Shown here in pieces: positions 53,234 to 61,200 of a DNA stretch of 64,000 bases; position 1 is the stretch's first letter; each line of letters starts with the position of its first letter. The DNA lies in NCBI GenBank assembly GCA_016715895.1, contig JADJXH010000004.1, positions 1,364,001 to 1,428,000 of the forward strand. The letters are read 5' to 3'. This DNA is from Flavobacteriales bacterium. Its GTDB lineage: Bacteria; Bacteroidota; Bacteroidia; Flavobacteriales_F; PHOS-HE28. Below the pieces are notes generated by a model that saw only the letters and a program-made list of their open reading frames with translations, was not told the origin of the DNA and did not search any database. A program made the position numbers and the translations under genes.

Positions 53234-54703
53234 ATGGCGGATATCCTGACGAAGCGTGCGGACGACCACGCCCAATGGTACAATGACCTGGTGCTGAAGG
53301 CCGATATGGCCGAGCACAGCGACGTGCGCGGCTGCATGGTGATCAAGCCCCACGGCTACGCCATCTGGGAGAAGATGCAGCGGGCCCTGGACGGCATGTT
53401 CAAGGAGACCGGGCACGTCAATGCCTACTTCCCGCTCTTCATTCCCAAGAGCTACCTGGCCAAGGAGGCCAGCCACGTGGAGGGCTTCGCCAAGGAATGC
53501 GCCGTGGTGACGCACTACCGCCTGAAGAGCGACCCCGTGCACGGTGTGGTGGTGGACCCCGAAGCCAAGCTGGAGGAGGAGCTCATCGTGCGCCCCACCA
53601 GTGAGACCATCATCTGGAACACCTACCGGGGCTGGATCAAGAGCTACCGCGACCTGCCGCTGCTGATCAACCAGTGGGCCAATGTGGTGCGTTGGGAGAT
53701 GCGGACGCGCCTGTTCCTGCGCACGGCCGAGTTCCTCTGGCAGGAGGGCCACACGGCCCACGCCACCAAGCAGGAGGCGATCGAGGAGACCGAGCGCATG
53801 CTGGAGGTCTATCGGCGCTTCGCCGAGGAGTGGCTGGCCATGCCGGTGATCAAGGGCGTGAAGACCGCCAGTGAGCGCTTCGCAGGGGCGGAGGAGACCT
53901 ACTGCATCGAGGCCATGATGCAGGACGGCAAGGCGCTGCAGGCGGGCACTTCCCACTTCCTGGGCCAGAACTTCGCCAAGGCCTTCGATGTGCTGTTCAC
54001 CAACAAGGAGAACAAGCAGGAGCATGTGTGGGCCACCAGCTGGGGTGTAAGCACACGGTTGATGGGCGCGCTGATCATGACCCACAGCGACGACAACGGC
54101 CTGGTGCTTCCTCCGAAGCTCGCCCCCGTCCAGGTGGTCATCGTGCCGATCGCCAAGAGCGCCGAGCAACTGAACGCGATCGGCGCGTTCGTGGCACCCA
54201 TGATCGCGGCGATGCGCGCCAAGGGCATCACCGTGAAGTTCGACGACGACGACACGAAGAAGCCCGGCTGGAAATTCGCCGAGCATGAGCTCAAGGGGGT
54301 TCCGGTGCGCATCGCGGTGGGCCCGAGGGACATGGAGAACGGCACGGTGGAGGTGGCCCGGAGGGATACGCTGGAGAAGCAGGTGATGCAGACCACGGAC
54401 CTGGCCGAGAAGGTGGACCATCTGCTTGCGCACATCCAGGACAACCTCTACCAGAAGGCGCTCGCCATGCGGGAGCGCTACACCCGGGCGGTGGACACCT
54501 ACGAGGAGTTCAAGGCGGCCATCGAGCAGGGCGGGTTCATCTTGGCGCATTGGGATGGTACCGCCGAGACCGAGGAACGGATCAAGGACGAGACCAAGGC
54601 GACCATCCGCTGCATCCCGATGGACGGGGAGGCGGCCCCGGGCGCCTGCATGGTCACCGGTCGCCCCAGCAACCGACGCGTGCTCTTCGCCCGAGCCTAC
54701 TGA
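53234..54703 (+). CDS. proS: prolyl-tRNA synthetase, short archaeal/eukaryotic-like form
   Basis: A 489-aa class II synthetase charging tRNA(Pro). Motif 2 region: VRWEMRTRLFLRTAEFLWQEGH. LIVRPTSETIIWNTY and TSWGVSTRLMGALIMTHSDDNG complete the active site, and the anticodon-binding domain follows (VIVPIAKSAEQLNAIG). It lacks the editing insertion of the long bacterial form and ends in a Cys- and Tyr-containing tail (RVLFARAY), as in the ProS type 3 found in Bacteroidota. The stop overlaps the next ATG by 1 base. Confidence 0.96.
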   Translation: MADILTKRADDHAQWYNDLVLKADMAEHSDVRGCMVIKPHGYAIWEKMQRALDGMFKETGHVNAYFPLFIPKSYLAKEASHVEGFAKECAVVTHYRLKSDPVHGVVVDPEAKLEEELIVRPTSETIIWNTYRGWIKSYRDLPLLINQWANVVRWEMRTRLFLRTAEFLWQEGHTAHATKQEAIEETERMLEVYRRFAEEWLAMPVIKGVKTASERFAGAEETYCIEAMMQDGKALQAGTSHFLGQNFAKAFDVLFTNKENKQEHVWATSWGVSTRLMGALIMTHSDDNGLVLPPKLAPVQVVIVPIAKSAEQLNAIGAFVAPMIAAMRAKGITVKFDDDDTKKPGWKFAEHELKGVPVRIAVGPRDMENGTVEVARRDTLEKQVMQTTDLAEKVDHLLAHIQDNLYQKALAMRERYTRAVDTYEEFKAAIEQGGFILAHWDGTAETEERIKDETKATIRCIPMDGEAAPGACMVTGRPSNRRVLFARAY

Positions 54704-55428
54704 TGAGCCCAAGGAGAACCACCCCGCCCCCTGCGCCGGCCGCACCTGACCCGCGCGCCTTGATCCTCCGCATGCTGCAGCACAAGAGCGGCATGAAGCA
54801 GGATGTCTATCACCGCATCCTGACCCTCTTTCGTGAGCTGAAGGAGGTGCTGCAGGAGGTGGCCGATGACCTTGAGCACGAAATGCTCCAGCAGGACAAG
54901 CGGGTGAGCGTGCAGTACCGGGACAAGGGTGAGATGACCTGTGAGCTGAAGGTGGCCGGTGACACGGTGATCTTCCACATGCACACCAACGTCTTCAGGC
55001 TGGACCAGGGGCACAGCCTCTGGAAGACAAGCTACCTGGAGGAGGATGAGCAGCGCGGTTATTTCGGCGTCATCAACGTCTACAATTTCCTGAGCGACTC
55101 CTTCAAGTACAACCGCGAGCGTGACCTGGGCTACCTCGTCAGCCGCCTCTTCCTGAACAAGGACGGCCACTTCTTCGTGCAGGGCAAGCGCCAGCTCGGG
55201 TTCCTGTACAACGACCTGGCGGGCAATCGCATGGACCGGGAGGTGTTGAAGCAGGTGGTCTATTCCACGATCATCTATGTGCTGGACTTCGACCTCCTGA
55301 CCCCGCCTTACGACCAGGTGAACCAGGTGACGGTGAGCGAGATGAACGAGATCAACGCGGGTCTTCAGTTGTCCACCGGCAAGCGGCTTGGCTTCCGGTT
55401 CCAAGCGGATGTGGACGACCTCACCTGA
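54703..55428 (+). CDS. conserved Bacteroidota protein of unknown function
   Basis: A 241-aa soluble protein without signal or membrane segment. After a Pro-rich start it is mixed alpha/beta: HKSGMKQDVYHRILTLFREL, then VFRLDQGHSLWKTSYLE, and DRFF-like VSRLFLNKDGHFFVQGKRQLG. Conserved-looking motifs include YNFLSDSFKYNRERDLGYL and NEINAGLQLSTGKRLGFRFQ. No named family was recognised. It is coupled to proS by a TGATG overlap. Confidence 0.75.
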   Translation: MSPRRTTPPPAPAAPDPRALILRMLQHKSGMKQDVYHRILTLFRELKEVLQEVADDLEHEMLQQDKRVSVQYRDKGEMTCELKVAGDTVIFHMHTNVFRLDQGHSLWKTSYLEEDEQRGYFGVINVYNFLSDSFKYNRERDLGYLVSRLFLNKDGHFFVQGKRQLGFLYNDLAGNRMDREVLKQVVYSTIIYVLDFDLLTPPYDQVNQVTVSEMNEINAGLQLSTGKRLGFRFQADVDDLT

Positions 55429-55430
55429 TC

Positions 55431-55460
55431 TTGCACAGATCGGAGCATGTCTTATCTTTG
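55431..55460 (+). promoter_or_regulatory. promoter of tRNA-Glu
   Basis: TTG (55431-55433) and TATCTTTG (55453-55460), separated by 19 bases, match the Bacteroidota TTTG-N17-23-TAnnTTTG promoter. The tRNA begins 40 bases after the -7 box. Confidence 0.7.
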
Positions 55461-55499
55461 CCCGCCCTTTCGGAGCCCTTTCCGATCGGTTGACATCGT

Positions 55500-55571
55500 G
55501 GCCCGTTCGTCTAGGGGTTAGGACGCGTCCCTTTCACGGATGAAACAGGGGTTCGATTCCCCTACGGGCTA
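55500..55571 (+). tRNA. tRNA-Glu (anticodon UUC)
   Basis: A full cloverleaf can be drawn: acceptor GGCCCGT with ACGGGCT (one G-T pair), D arm GTC...GGAC region, anticodon stem CGTCC/GGATG with loop CTTTCAC (anticodon TTC), and T arm AGGGG-TTCGATT-CCCCT. CCA is not encoded. Confidence 0.95.
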
Positions 55572-55575
55572 CCTA

Positions 55576-55629
55576 GGACCCCGGTTAATGACCTGTATAA
55601 CAGGAAGTTAGCTGGGGTCCGTTCTTTTT
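55576..55629 (+). terminator. terminator of tRNA-Glu
   Basis: ggaccccggttaa (55576-55588) pairs with ttagctggggtcc (55608-55620), 13 bp with wobble pairs. The loop contains its own small hairpin cctgt-ata-acagg, and a T-rich tail (ttctttttg) follows. Confidence 0.75.
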
Positions 55630-55835
55630 GCGTGGTCGCAGAGGTTGTCGGTTTTCCCGATTCGCGCGCACCCTACTGACCCGCGCCACCCCTGTCCCCA
55701 CGGGATATCCACTTGAATCCCGTGCCTGCGGCTGGCCTTGTTCAGCAGCAGGTCGCAGGCATCGTGCCGGGGTTCCGTCTAGCCTATATTATGTAGGCGA
55801 TTGGAGTTCATGGAACAAGTAAGGACCTCTAATAC
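55630..55835. other. intergenic, no gene seen
   Basis: About 200 bases between the tRNA terminator and a small minus-strand gene. A 64-aa plus-strand frame here (55628-55822) has no protein-like character. Nothing else was recognised. Together with the tRNA it makes a 400-base stretch without a protein gene. Confidence 0.5.
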
Positions 55836-56342
55836 TCAAAAGCCTGCGGCACGTATAAGGCTATCCGCTGCCCTCCTTAGCGAATCACGTTGGTGGGCTC
55901 TATGCAGTGAGTCCATTTGATATTTAAGGTACTCAATCCTGAATTCTTCTTCTGATCTAGTTAAGGCGGTATCTTTCGTATCTACGAAACGTTTATCGAA
56001 TAGTCCATAGACCGTTACCATACTAATTTGCATTGGTTCGATTCCATTGCAGTATATCCTTGCAATCGCTCTACCTGTTTTTCGAGCACCATTGTTGCCG
56101 TTATATGTGGCGTTACCTTCTAACAGAATGATGTTATTCTCTGCCATAGCAGCAAGGCCAGATTTTGGTATTTTCCAAACAAAAACAGGGTCAGTATTGG
56201 TATTAAAATGTTTGATCATTTCATTCTCAACCATATTCACTACACTTTTATCATCGCAGGATGTCGTGCCGCATGACGCCATATTGATTCCGAAGGCAAC
56301 GATCAACAGCGGCCGAACAGGATGGGTCGTTTTCATGGTCAT
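55836..56342 (-). CDS. AT-rich lipoprotein gene, unknown
   Basis: A 168-aa probable lipoprotein (INMASC lipobox, then CGTTSCDDKSV). The middle has IPKSGLAAMAENNIILLEGNA and a C-terminal charged helix (LTRSEEEFRIEYLKYQMDSL ... RAADSLIRAAGF). No family was recognised. The gene is markedly AT-rich and uses AT-ending codons such as TTA and ATA, unlike its neighbours, which suggests recent acquisition. Its ATG overlaps the stop of the small gene upstream (ATGA); an ATG at 56336 is also possible. Confidence 0.7.
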   Translation of the reverse strand: MTMKTTHPVRPLLIVAFGINMASCGTTSCDDKSVVNMVENEMIKHFNTNTDPVFVWKIPKSGLAAMAENNIILLEGNATYNGNNGARKTGRAIARIYCNGIEPMQISMVTVYGLFDKRFVDTKDTALTRSEEEFRIEYLKYQMDSLHRAHQRDSLRRAADSLIRAAGF

Positions 56343-56557
56343 GGGCTAAGGTCGTGGAGGTTGATGAACCGCAGCAGACGTTCGTAACGGTCCCCGGTGG
56401 TGAAGGGAACGGCAGCGGCGATCGCGTCGCCGTCGTCGAATAGCTCGACCTTCACAAAGTAAGACCCTATCGCGTAGAAGTTGCTCCGGCCTTGGGTGTC
56501 AAACGCCCCGGTGAGATATTCCCCGTGCTGCCATAGGGAGGTCGCGCGACCGTCCAT
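56339..56557 (-). CDS. 72-aa protein, unknown
   Basis: A short frame MDGRATSLWQHGEYLTGAF ... YAIGSYFVKVELFDDGDAIAAAVPF ... YERLLRFINLHDLSP. The pattern of a beta hairpin with FVKVELF and a final helix plus D-L-S resembles very short uncharacterised Bacteroidota proteins, but only weakly. It is translationally coupled to the AT-rich lipoprotein gene and divergent from the polysaccharide operon. A longer frame to 56806 runs into the opposite operon and is not accepted. Confidence 0.55.
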   Translation of the reverse strand: MDGRATSLWQHGEYLTGAFDTQGRSNFYAIGSYFVKVELFDDGDAIAAAVPFTTGDRYERLLRFINLHDLSP

Positions 56558-56606
56558 CTTCAAGGCGTTGAACCCATTATGGGCACCGGGTGATCCCGCG
56601 CCGCGT

Positions 56607-56635
56607 CGAGCGCAACCTCCGCAACGTTGCGCTCG
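56607..56635. promoter_or_regulatory. inverted repeat abutting the polysaccharide operon promoter
   Basis: cgagcgcaac and gttgcgctcg, perfect 10-bp arms with a 9-base spacer, end exactly where the -7 box at 56636 begins. They occupy the place of the -33 element. An operator is the simplest reading; a terminator is less likely because no gene ends here. Confidence 0.5.
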
Positions 56636-56643
56636 TATCTTTG
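56636..56643 (+). promoter_or_regulatory. -7 box of the polysaccharide export operon
   Basis: TATCTTTG, an exact TAnnTTTG match, 72 bases before the ATG at 56715. Downstream, ttgacg-cttgtc-cgtcaa (56641-56658) could form a small hairpin at the start of the transcript. Confidence 0.6.
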
Positions 56644-56714
56644 ACGCTTGTCCGTCAAGGACTTGCCTTCCGAGCGGGGATCGTTGTCCCTGCGGGAGGC
56701 GGTCTTCGGACCGC

Positions 56715-57515
56715 ATGCGCATGAAGGAGTTCAAGAGGATGGGATGGGGGCTGCTCGCCACCGTTGTGCTGCTTACGGGATGCGTCGGAGGGCGCAGGAA
56801 CATCAACTACCTGCAGGACGGATCGATGACCCCGGGGGCGGCCAAGCTGTTCGAGAACCGCAAGTTCGAATACCGCATCCAGGTGAACGATGTGCTGAGC
56901 ATCCGTGTACTGGGGCTCGATGAGGCCACCCACCGCTTCTTCAATGTGGAGAGCCAGAACGGGTTCCAGGGGGTGAACGACGCGGCGCTGTACGTGAACG
57001 GCTTCTCCGTGGACAAGAACGGGCAGGTGCAGCTGCCCACGGTGGGGCGCATCAAGGTGCAGGGCCTCACGGTCGGCGAGGCGCAGGACCTGGTGCAGCG
57101 CAAGATCAACGAGTATTTCACGAACGCCACGGTGATCCTGAAGCTGGTGAGCTTCCGGATCAGCGTCCTGGGCGATGTGCGCAACCCGGGCATGTACTTC
57201 ATCTACAACAACCAGATCACCATCCTGGATGCGCTGGCCATGGCCGGCGGCCCCAACGAGTACGGGGACAAGAGCAAGGTGACCCTGATGCGCCAGAGCG
57301 ACCGGGGTGTGCAGGCCCTGTATGTCGACCTTTCAGGCACCGAGGTCCTGGCCAGTGAGTACTACTACCTGCTCCCGAACGACGTGGTGTACGTGCCCAC
57401 GTTGAAGGCCCGCGCCGGGCGGATGAACCTGGAGCTGCTGTCGGTGCTCTTCGGCGCGATCAGCGCCCTGGCCCTGGTGGCCAACGTGTTCATCCTCAAC
57501 CAGAACAACAACTGA
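56715..57515 (+). CDS. Wza-like polysaccharide export lipoprotein
   Basis: A 266-aa outer-membrane lipoprotein (VVLLTGC lipobox). The polysaccharide export domain (about 50-150: FEYRIQVNDVLSIRVLGLD, NGQVQLPTVGRIKVQGLTVGE) is followed by a SLBB domain (SVLGDVRNPGMYFIYNNQITILDALAMAGGP, split by Gly) and a C-terminal hydrophobic helix (LALVANVFIL). It exports capsule or exopolysaccharide across the outer membrane with the BY-kinase encoded next (1-base overlap). Start at 56715; 56721 (MKEFKRM) also gives a good lipoprotein signal. Confidence 0.93.
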   Translation: MRMKEFKRMGWGLLATVVLLTGCVGGRRNINYLQDGSMTPGAAKLFENRKFEYRIQVNDVLSIRVLGLDEATHRFFNVESQNGFQGVNDAALYVNGFSVDKNGQVQLPTVGRIKVQGLTVGEAQDLVQRKINEYFTNATVILKLVSFRISVLGDVRNPGMYFIYNNQITILDALAMAGGPNEYGDKSKVTLMRQSDRGVQALYVDLSGTEVLASEYYYLLPNDVVYVPTLKARAGRMNLELLSVLFGAISALALVANVFILNQNNN

Positions 57516-59863
57516 TGGCGGCACAGACCGGTACGGGGGACACCATCGACCTGCGGGCCATCTTCAGGAAGATCGCGGCCAAGTGGTGGCTGTTCCTGAT
57601 CACCCTCACGCTGTCGGGTGCCGCAGCGGTCGCCTACCTCAAGACCACCCCGAAGCAGTTCCTGGTCAGCGCCACCATGCTGATGGGGGAGAAGAGCCGC
57701 AACAGTTTCGGAGGCGGACAGGACGAGTTCCTCAAGGGGATGTCCTTCCTGCGCAGCGGTGGCGACATCGAGGACCACATCGCGATCCTGACCTCGAGGT
57801 CGAACGTGGAGAAGACGCTCAAACGCCTCGATTTCGGCATCTCCTTCTATGAGGAGCGCCGGTTCCTGAAGCAGGAGCGCTATGACTATCCGCCGTTCAA
57901 GATCACCCTCGACACGGCCTCCCTGCAGATCACCGGGATCCCCATCCATGTGTCGGTGGACCTGGCGGCCGGCACCTATCGGGTGAGCGCGAAAGGGAAG
58001 AACGTGCGCTTGTACAACGTGAAGCGCCAGGAGGTGGTGAGCGAGTACCTGGAACTGGTGGACCTCGACCAGACGGCCAAGGTGGGCGAACCTTTCGTGG
58101 GGGACAAGCTCAGCTTCAAGATCGAGTTCCCCGAGGACCGGCGCTATGATCCGGAGAGCGACTACTACTTCTACATCAACAGCCTGGAGGGCCTGACCAA
58201 GCTCTACAAGGGCATCACCTTCGCCGAGCCGGCCAGCGACAACAGCAACATCGTGCAGCTGAGCGTGGTGGGCGAGGTGGTGAGCAAGGAACGGAACTAC
58301 CTGAACAAGCTGATGGAGACCTACATCGAGGGCGAGCTGTACAAGCAGCAGCAGAAGGGTCTCAAGACGATCAATTTCATCGACAACCAGATCGGCACGG
58401 TGAGCGACTCGCTGCGGCAGGTGGAGAGCAGCATGGAGAGCTTCCGGGGCAGCAGCGGCGGCATGATGAGCGCGGGCACCACCAGCGACGCACTGTTCCA
58501 GGAGCGTTCGCGCCTGGAGGACGAGCGCAGTGCCGTGACACAGAAGCGCCAGTACTGCCTCACCATCCTCAGCAAGCTGCGGAGCGCCGAGGACTTCCGC
58601 AATGTGGCGGCCCCCTCGAGCTCGGGCATCGACGACCCGGTGCTCAACAACCTGGTGATCCAGCTCACGCAGCTGTACGCGGACCTCGCGGCGCAGAACC
58701 TGAGCACCGTGCGCAGCAACCCGACCATCATCGCGATGGAGCGGAAGATCCAGAACATCAAGAGCTCGCTGATCGAGACGGCGGAGGGGCTGGTGAGCCA
58801 GGCCGACATCAGCATCGCCGAACTGAACCGGCGCCTGGGCTCGATCAACTACCAGTTCAACCAGCTGCCCGAGAACGAGCGCCGCCTGGTGAACATCGAG
58901 CGGAAGTTCAAGCTGAGCGACAACCTCTACAACTACCTGATGGAGAAGCGCGCCGAGGCGGGCATCGCCATCGCCAGCGACCAGGTGGACAAGAACGTGG
59001 TCGACGACGCGCGCATGAGCGGGTTCGGTCCGGTGGCGCCGGACAAGAAGACCGTGCTGGGCGGTGCCATGATGCTGGGGCTGCTCCTTCCGCTGGGTTT
59101 CATCCTGGTCCGCGACTTCCTCAACGACCGCATCGAGCATCTGGACGAGCTCAAGCGGGTGAGCCCGATCCCTGTTCTGGCCACCATCCCGGGCGGGAAG
59201 CGCAAGCGCGTGCTACCCAGCGAGCCGAAGTCGCTGCTGGCAGAGTCGTTCCGCACGGCCCGCATCAACCTGCAGTACCTCAATGCCAACGCGGCCAGGC
59301 AGGTGATCGGGTTCACCTCCAGCACCAGCGGGGAGGGCAAGACCTTCTGTGCCGTGAACCTGGCGAGCGTGATGGCCATGAGCGGGCAGCGCACGCTGAT
59401 CATCGACGCGGACATGCGGCGGCCGCGCCTGGAGGAGACCCTCGAGCTGACGGCCGGCCAGGGATTGAGCAACTACCTGATCGGCGAGTGCCAGCTGGGC
59501 GACATCATCCGGCGCAGCGACATCGAGGGCCTGGACGTGATCACCGCCGGCCCCGTGCCGCCCAATCCGCTCGAACTTGTGGAGATGCCCCGCATGGCCG
59601 AGCTTTTCCAGCAGCTGCGCGGCCGGTACGACCAGATCATCGTCGATGCCTCCCCGATGGGCCTGGTGAGCGAGTACGTGATCCTGGCTCGCCACATCGA
59701 CGTCACGCTCTACGTGGTGCGGCAGAACCGGACACACCGCAAGGCTCTCCGCATCATCAACGAGATGTACGCGGAGAAGAAGGTGGGCCGGATCGACCTG
59801 CTGCTCAACGATGTGAAGGCCGGCGAGGGCTACGGCGACGGTTACGGGTACTACACCAAATAG
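57515..59863 (+). CDS. Wzz/GumC-type chain-length regulator fused to BY-kinase
   Basis: A 782-aa inner-membrane protein. An N-terminal Wzz domain with a membrane segment (about 24-46), a long coiled-coil periplasmic region (about 270-500) and a second segment (about 514-537) precede a cytoplasmic BY-kinase domain. Walker A is SSTSGEGKTF (about 602), Walker A' LIIDADMRRPRLEE, and the Walker B-like segment IIVDASPMGLVSEY. The C-terminus GYGDGYGYYTK is a Tyr cluster for autophosphorylation. It controls polymerisation and export length of the polysaccharide, working with the Wza-like partner. Confidence 0.95.
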   Translation: MAAQTGTGDTIDLRAIFRKIAAKWWLFLITLTLSGAAAVAYLKTTPKQFLVSATMLMGEKSRNSFGGGQDEFLKGMSFLRSGGDIEDHIAILTSRSNVEKTLKRLDFGISFYEERRFLKQERYDYPPFKITLDTASLQITGIPIHVSVDLAAGTYRVSAKGKNVRLYNVKRQEVVSEYLELVDLDQTAKVGEPFVGDKLSFKIEFPEDRRYDPESDYYFYINSLEGLTKLYKGITFAEPASDNSNIVQLSVVGEVVSKERNYLNKLMETYIEGELYKQQQKGLKTINFIDNQIGTVSDSLRQVESSMESFRGSSGGMMSAGTTSDALFQERSRLEDERSAVTQKRQYCLTILSKLRSAEDFRNVAAPSSSGIDDPVLNNLVIQLTQLYADLAAQNLSTVRSNPTIIAMERKIQNIKSSLIETAEGLVSQADISIAELNRRLGSINYQFNQLPENERRLVNIERKFKLSDNLYNYLMEKRAEAGIAIASDQVDKNVVDDARMSGFGPVAPDKKTVLGGAMMLGLLLPLGFILVRDFLNDRIEHLDELKRVSPIPVLATIPGGKRKRVLPSEPKSLLAESFRTARINLQYLNANAARQVIGFTSSTSGEGKTFCAVNLASVMAMSGQRTLIIDADMRRPRLEETLELTAGQGLSNYLIGECQLGDIIRRSDIEGLDVITAGPVPPNPLELVEMPRMAELFQQLRGRYDQIIVDASPMGLVSEYVILARHIDVTLYVVRQNRTHRKALRIINEMYAEKKVGRIDLLLNDVKAGEGYGDGYGYYTK

Positions 59864-59876
59864 GCCCGCCGGACGC

Positions 59877-61196
59877 ATGCTGCGCACCGAGGGGTTCCGC
59901 AAGTACCTGGGCAACACCTCCTGGCTCTTCGGCGAGCAGGTGGTCCGGCTCGTGGTCGTGCTCGTCACCGGCATCTATGTGGCCCGCTACCTGGGCGATG
60001 CCCTCTTCGGCCAGCTGAACTACGCCACAGGCTTCGTGGGCATGTTCTTCGCGCTGAGCGCCATGGGCGTCGACCAGATCATCGTGCGCGACCTGGTGCA
60101 GCGACCCGAACGGCGTGATGAGCTGCTCGGTACCGCCGCCTTCATCAAGCTCGTGGGTTCGGTGCTGCTGCTCGCCGTGGTGCTGGCCGCGAGCTTCATC
60201 AAGGGGATGGACGCCCTTACGGCCACGCTGGTGTTGGTCATCGCCGGCGCCGAGCTGCTGCGTCCGTTCAGCGTGATCGAGCATCACTTCATGGCCCGGG
60301 TGGATGCCAGGAGCTCCGTGCGGGTCCAGTTCGCGCAGGTGCTGCTCAGCGCGGTGTTCAAGCTCTCCCTCATCGCCCTTCAGGCTCCCTTGATCTGGTT
60401 CGCCTGGGTGTATGTGCTGGAGACCTTCGTGCTCGCTGTGGGATATTCACTGGCCCTGGCCCGGGACGGCGGAAGCTGGAGGACCTGGAAGGTGTCCGCT
60501 CCCACCCTCCGCTACCTGGTGAGCGAGAGCTGGCCCATGCTGGTGTACGGCGTCGCCCTGTACATCCAGGCCAAGATCGACCAGGTGATGATCGGGGACA
60601 TGCTGGCCTCCACCATGGGGCAGGAGGCGGCCTACGCCGAGGTGGGCCAGTACTCCGTGGCACTGAAGATGATCGAGGCCATGGGCTTCCTGCCTGTGAT
60701 CGTGCAGAAAAGCCTGGCCCCGGCCATCACGCGGGCAAAGGTGCAGGACCCGGCCTTGTACGCGGACCGCCTGCTGAACCAGTACCGGTTGATGTTCCTG
60801 ATGTTCCTGGTGACCTCCGTGCCGTTGTACTTCCTGGCGAAGCCCCTGATCGTGTGGTTGTACGGGGAGGCCTTCGCACCGGCGGGCACGCTGTTGTCGC
60901 TCTTCGCCATCCGCCTGTTCTTCACGAACATGGGGGTCGCCAAGGCGAGCTTCATCACCAACGAGGGCCTGTTCCGGTACTCGTTGCTCACGGCCTTGGT
61001 AGGGGCCGGCCTCAACATCGCCATCAACTATTTCCTGATCCCTCCGTTCAAGTCCATCGGCGCGATCTGGGCCACGATCGGTTCGTTCCTGGTCAGCATC
61101 TTCCTCCTGGACCTGCTGTTCCCCCGCACCCGGGTGAACTTCCGTTGGATGGTGCAGGGCATGGCCACCTTCTGGCGGTTCCACCGCGCCACCTGA
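59877..61196 (+). CDS. Wzx-type polysaccharide flippase
   Basis: A 439-aa inner-membrane protein with about 12 hydrophobic segments. The first residues (FRKYLGNTSWLFGEQVVRLVVVLVTGIYVARYLG) are typical of the oligosaccharide flippase/MATE superfamily, as are ALSAMGVDQIIVRDL and AKIDQVMIGDMLAS. It would move the lipid-linked repeat unit across the membrane. It begins 13 bases after the BY-kinase gene. Confidence 0.93.
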   Translation: MLRTEGFRKYLGNTSWLFGEQVVRLVVVLVTGIYVARYLGDALFGQLNYATGFVGMFFALSAMGVDQIIVRDLVQRPERRDELLGTAAFIKLVGSVLLLAVVLAASFIKGMDALTATLVLVIAGAELLRPFSVIEHHFMARVDARSSVRVQFAQVLLSAVFKLSLIALQAPLIWFAWVYVLETFVLAVGYSLALARDGGSWRTWKVSAPTLRYLVSESWPMLVYGVALYIQAKIDQVMIGDMLASTMGQEAAYAEVGQYSVALKMIEAMGFLPVIVQKSLAPAITRAKVQDPALYADRLLNQYRLMFLMFLVTSVPLYFLAKPLIVWLYGEAFAPAGTLLSLFAIRLFFTNMGVAKASFITNEGLFRYSLLTALVGAGLNIAINYFLIPPFKSIGAIWATIGSFLVSIFLLDLLFPRTRVNFRWMVQGMATFWRFHRAT

Positions 61197-61200
61197 GCCC

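Noticed and set aside
55628..55822. 64-aa plus-strand frame after the tRNA terminator
   Set aside because: Starts in the terminator tail and has Arg/Cys-rich random-like text.
56035..56045. 11-base match to the T arm of tRNA-Glu as an attachment site
   Set aside because: Too short and inside a coding frame; the tRNA end itself is not repeated and no integrase is present. Mentioned only as a weak hint.
56558..56806. N-terminal extension of the 72-aa minus-strand gene
   Set aside because: It crosses the promoter and the start of the polysaccharide operon and has no protein-like character.
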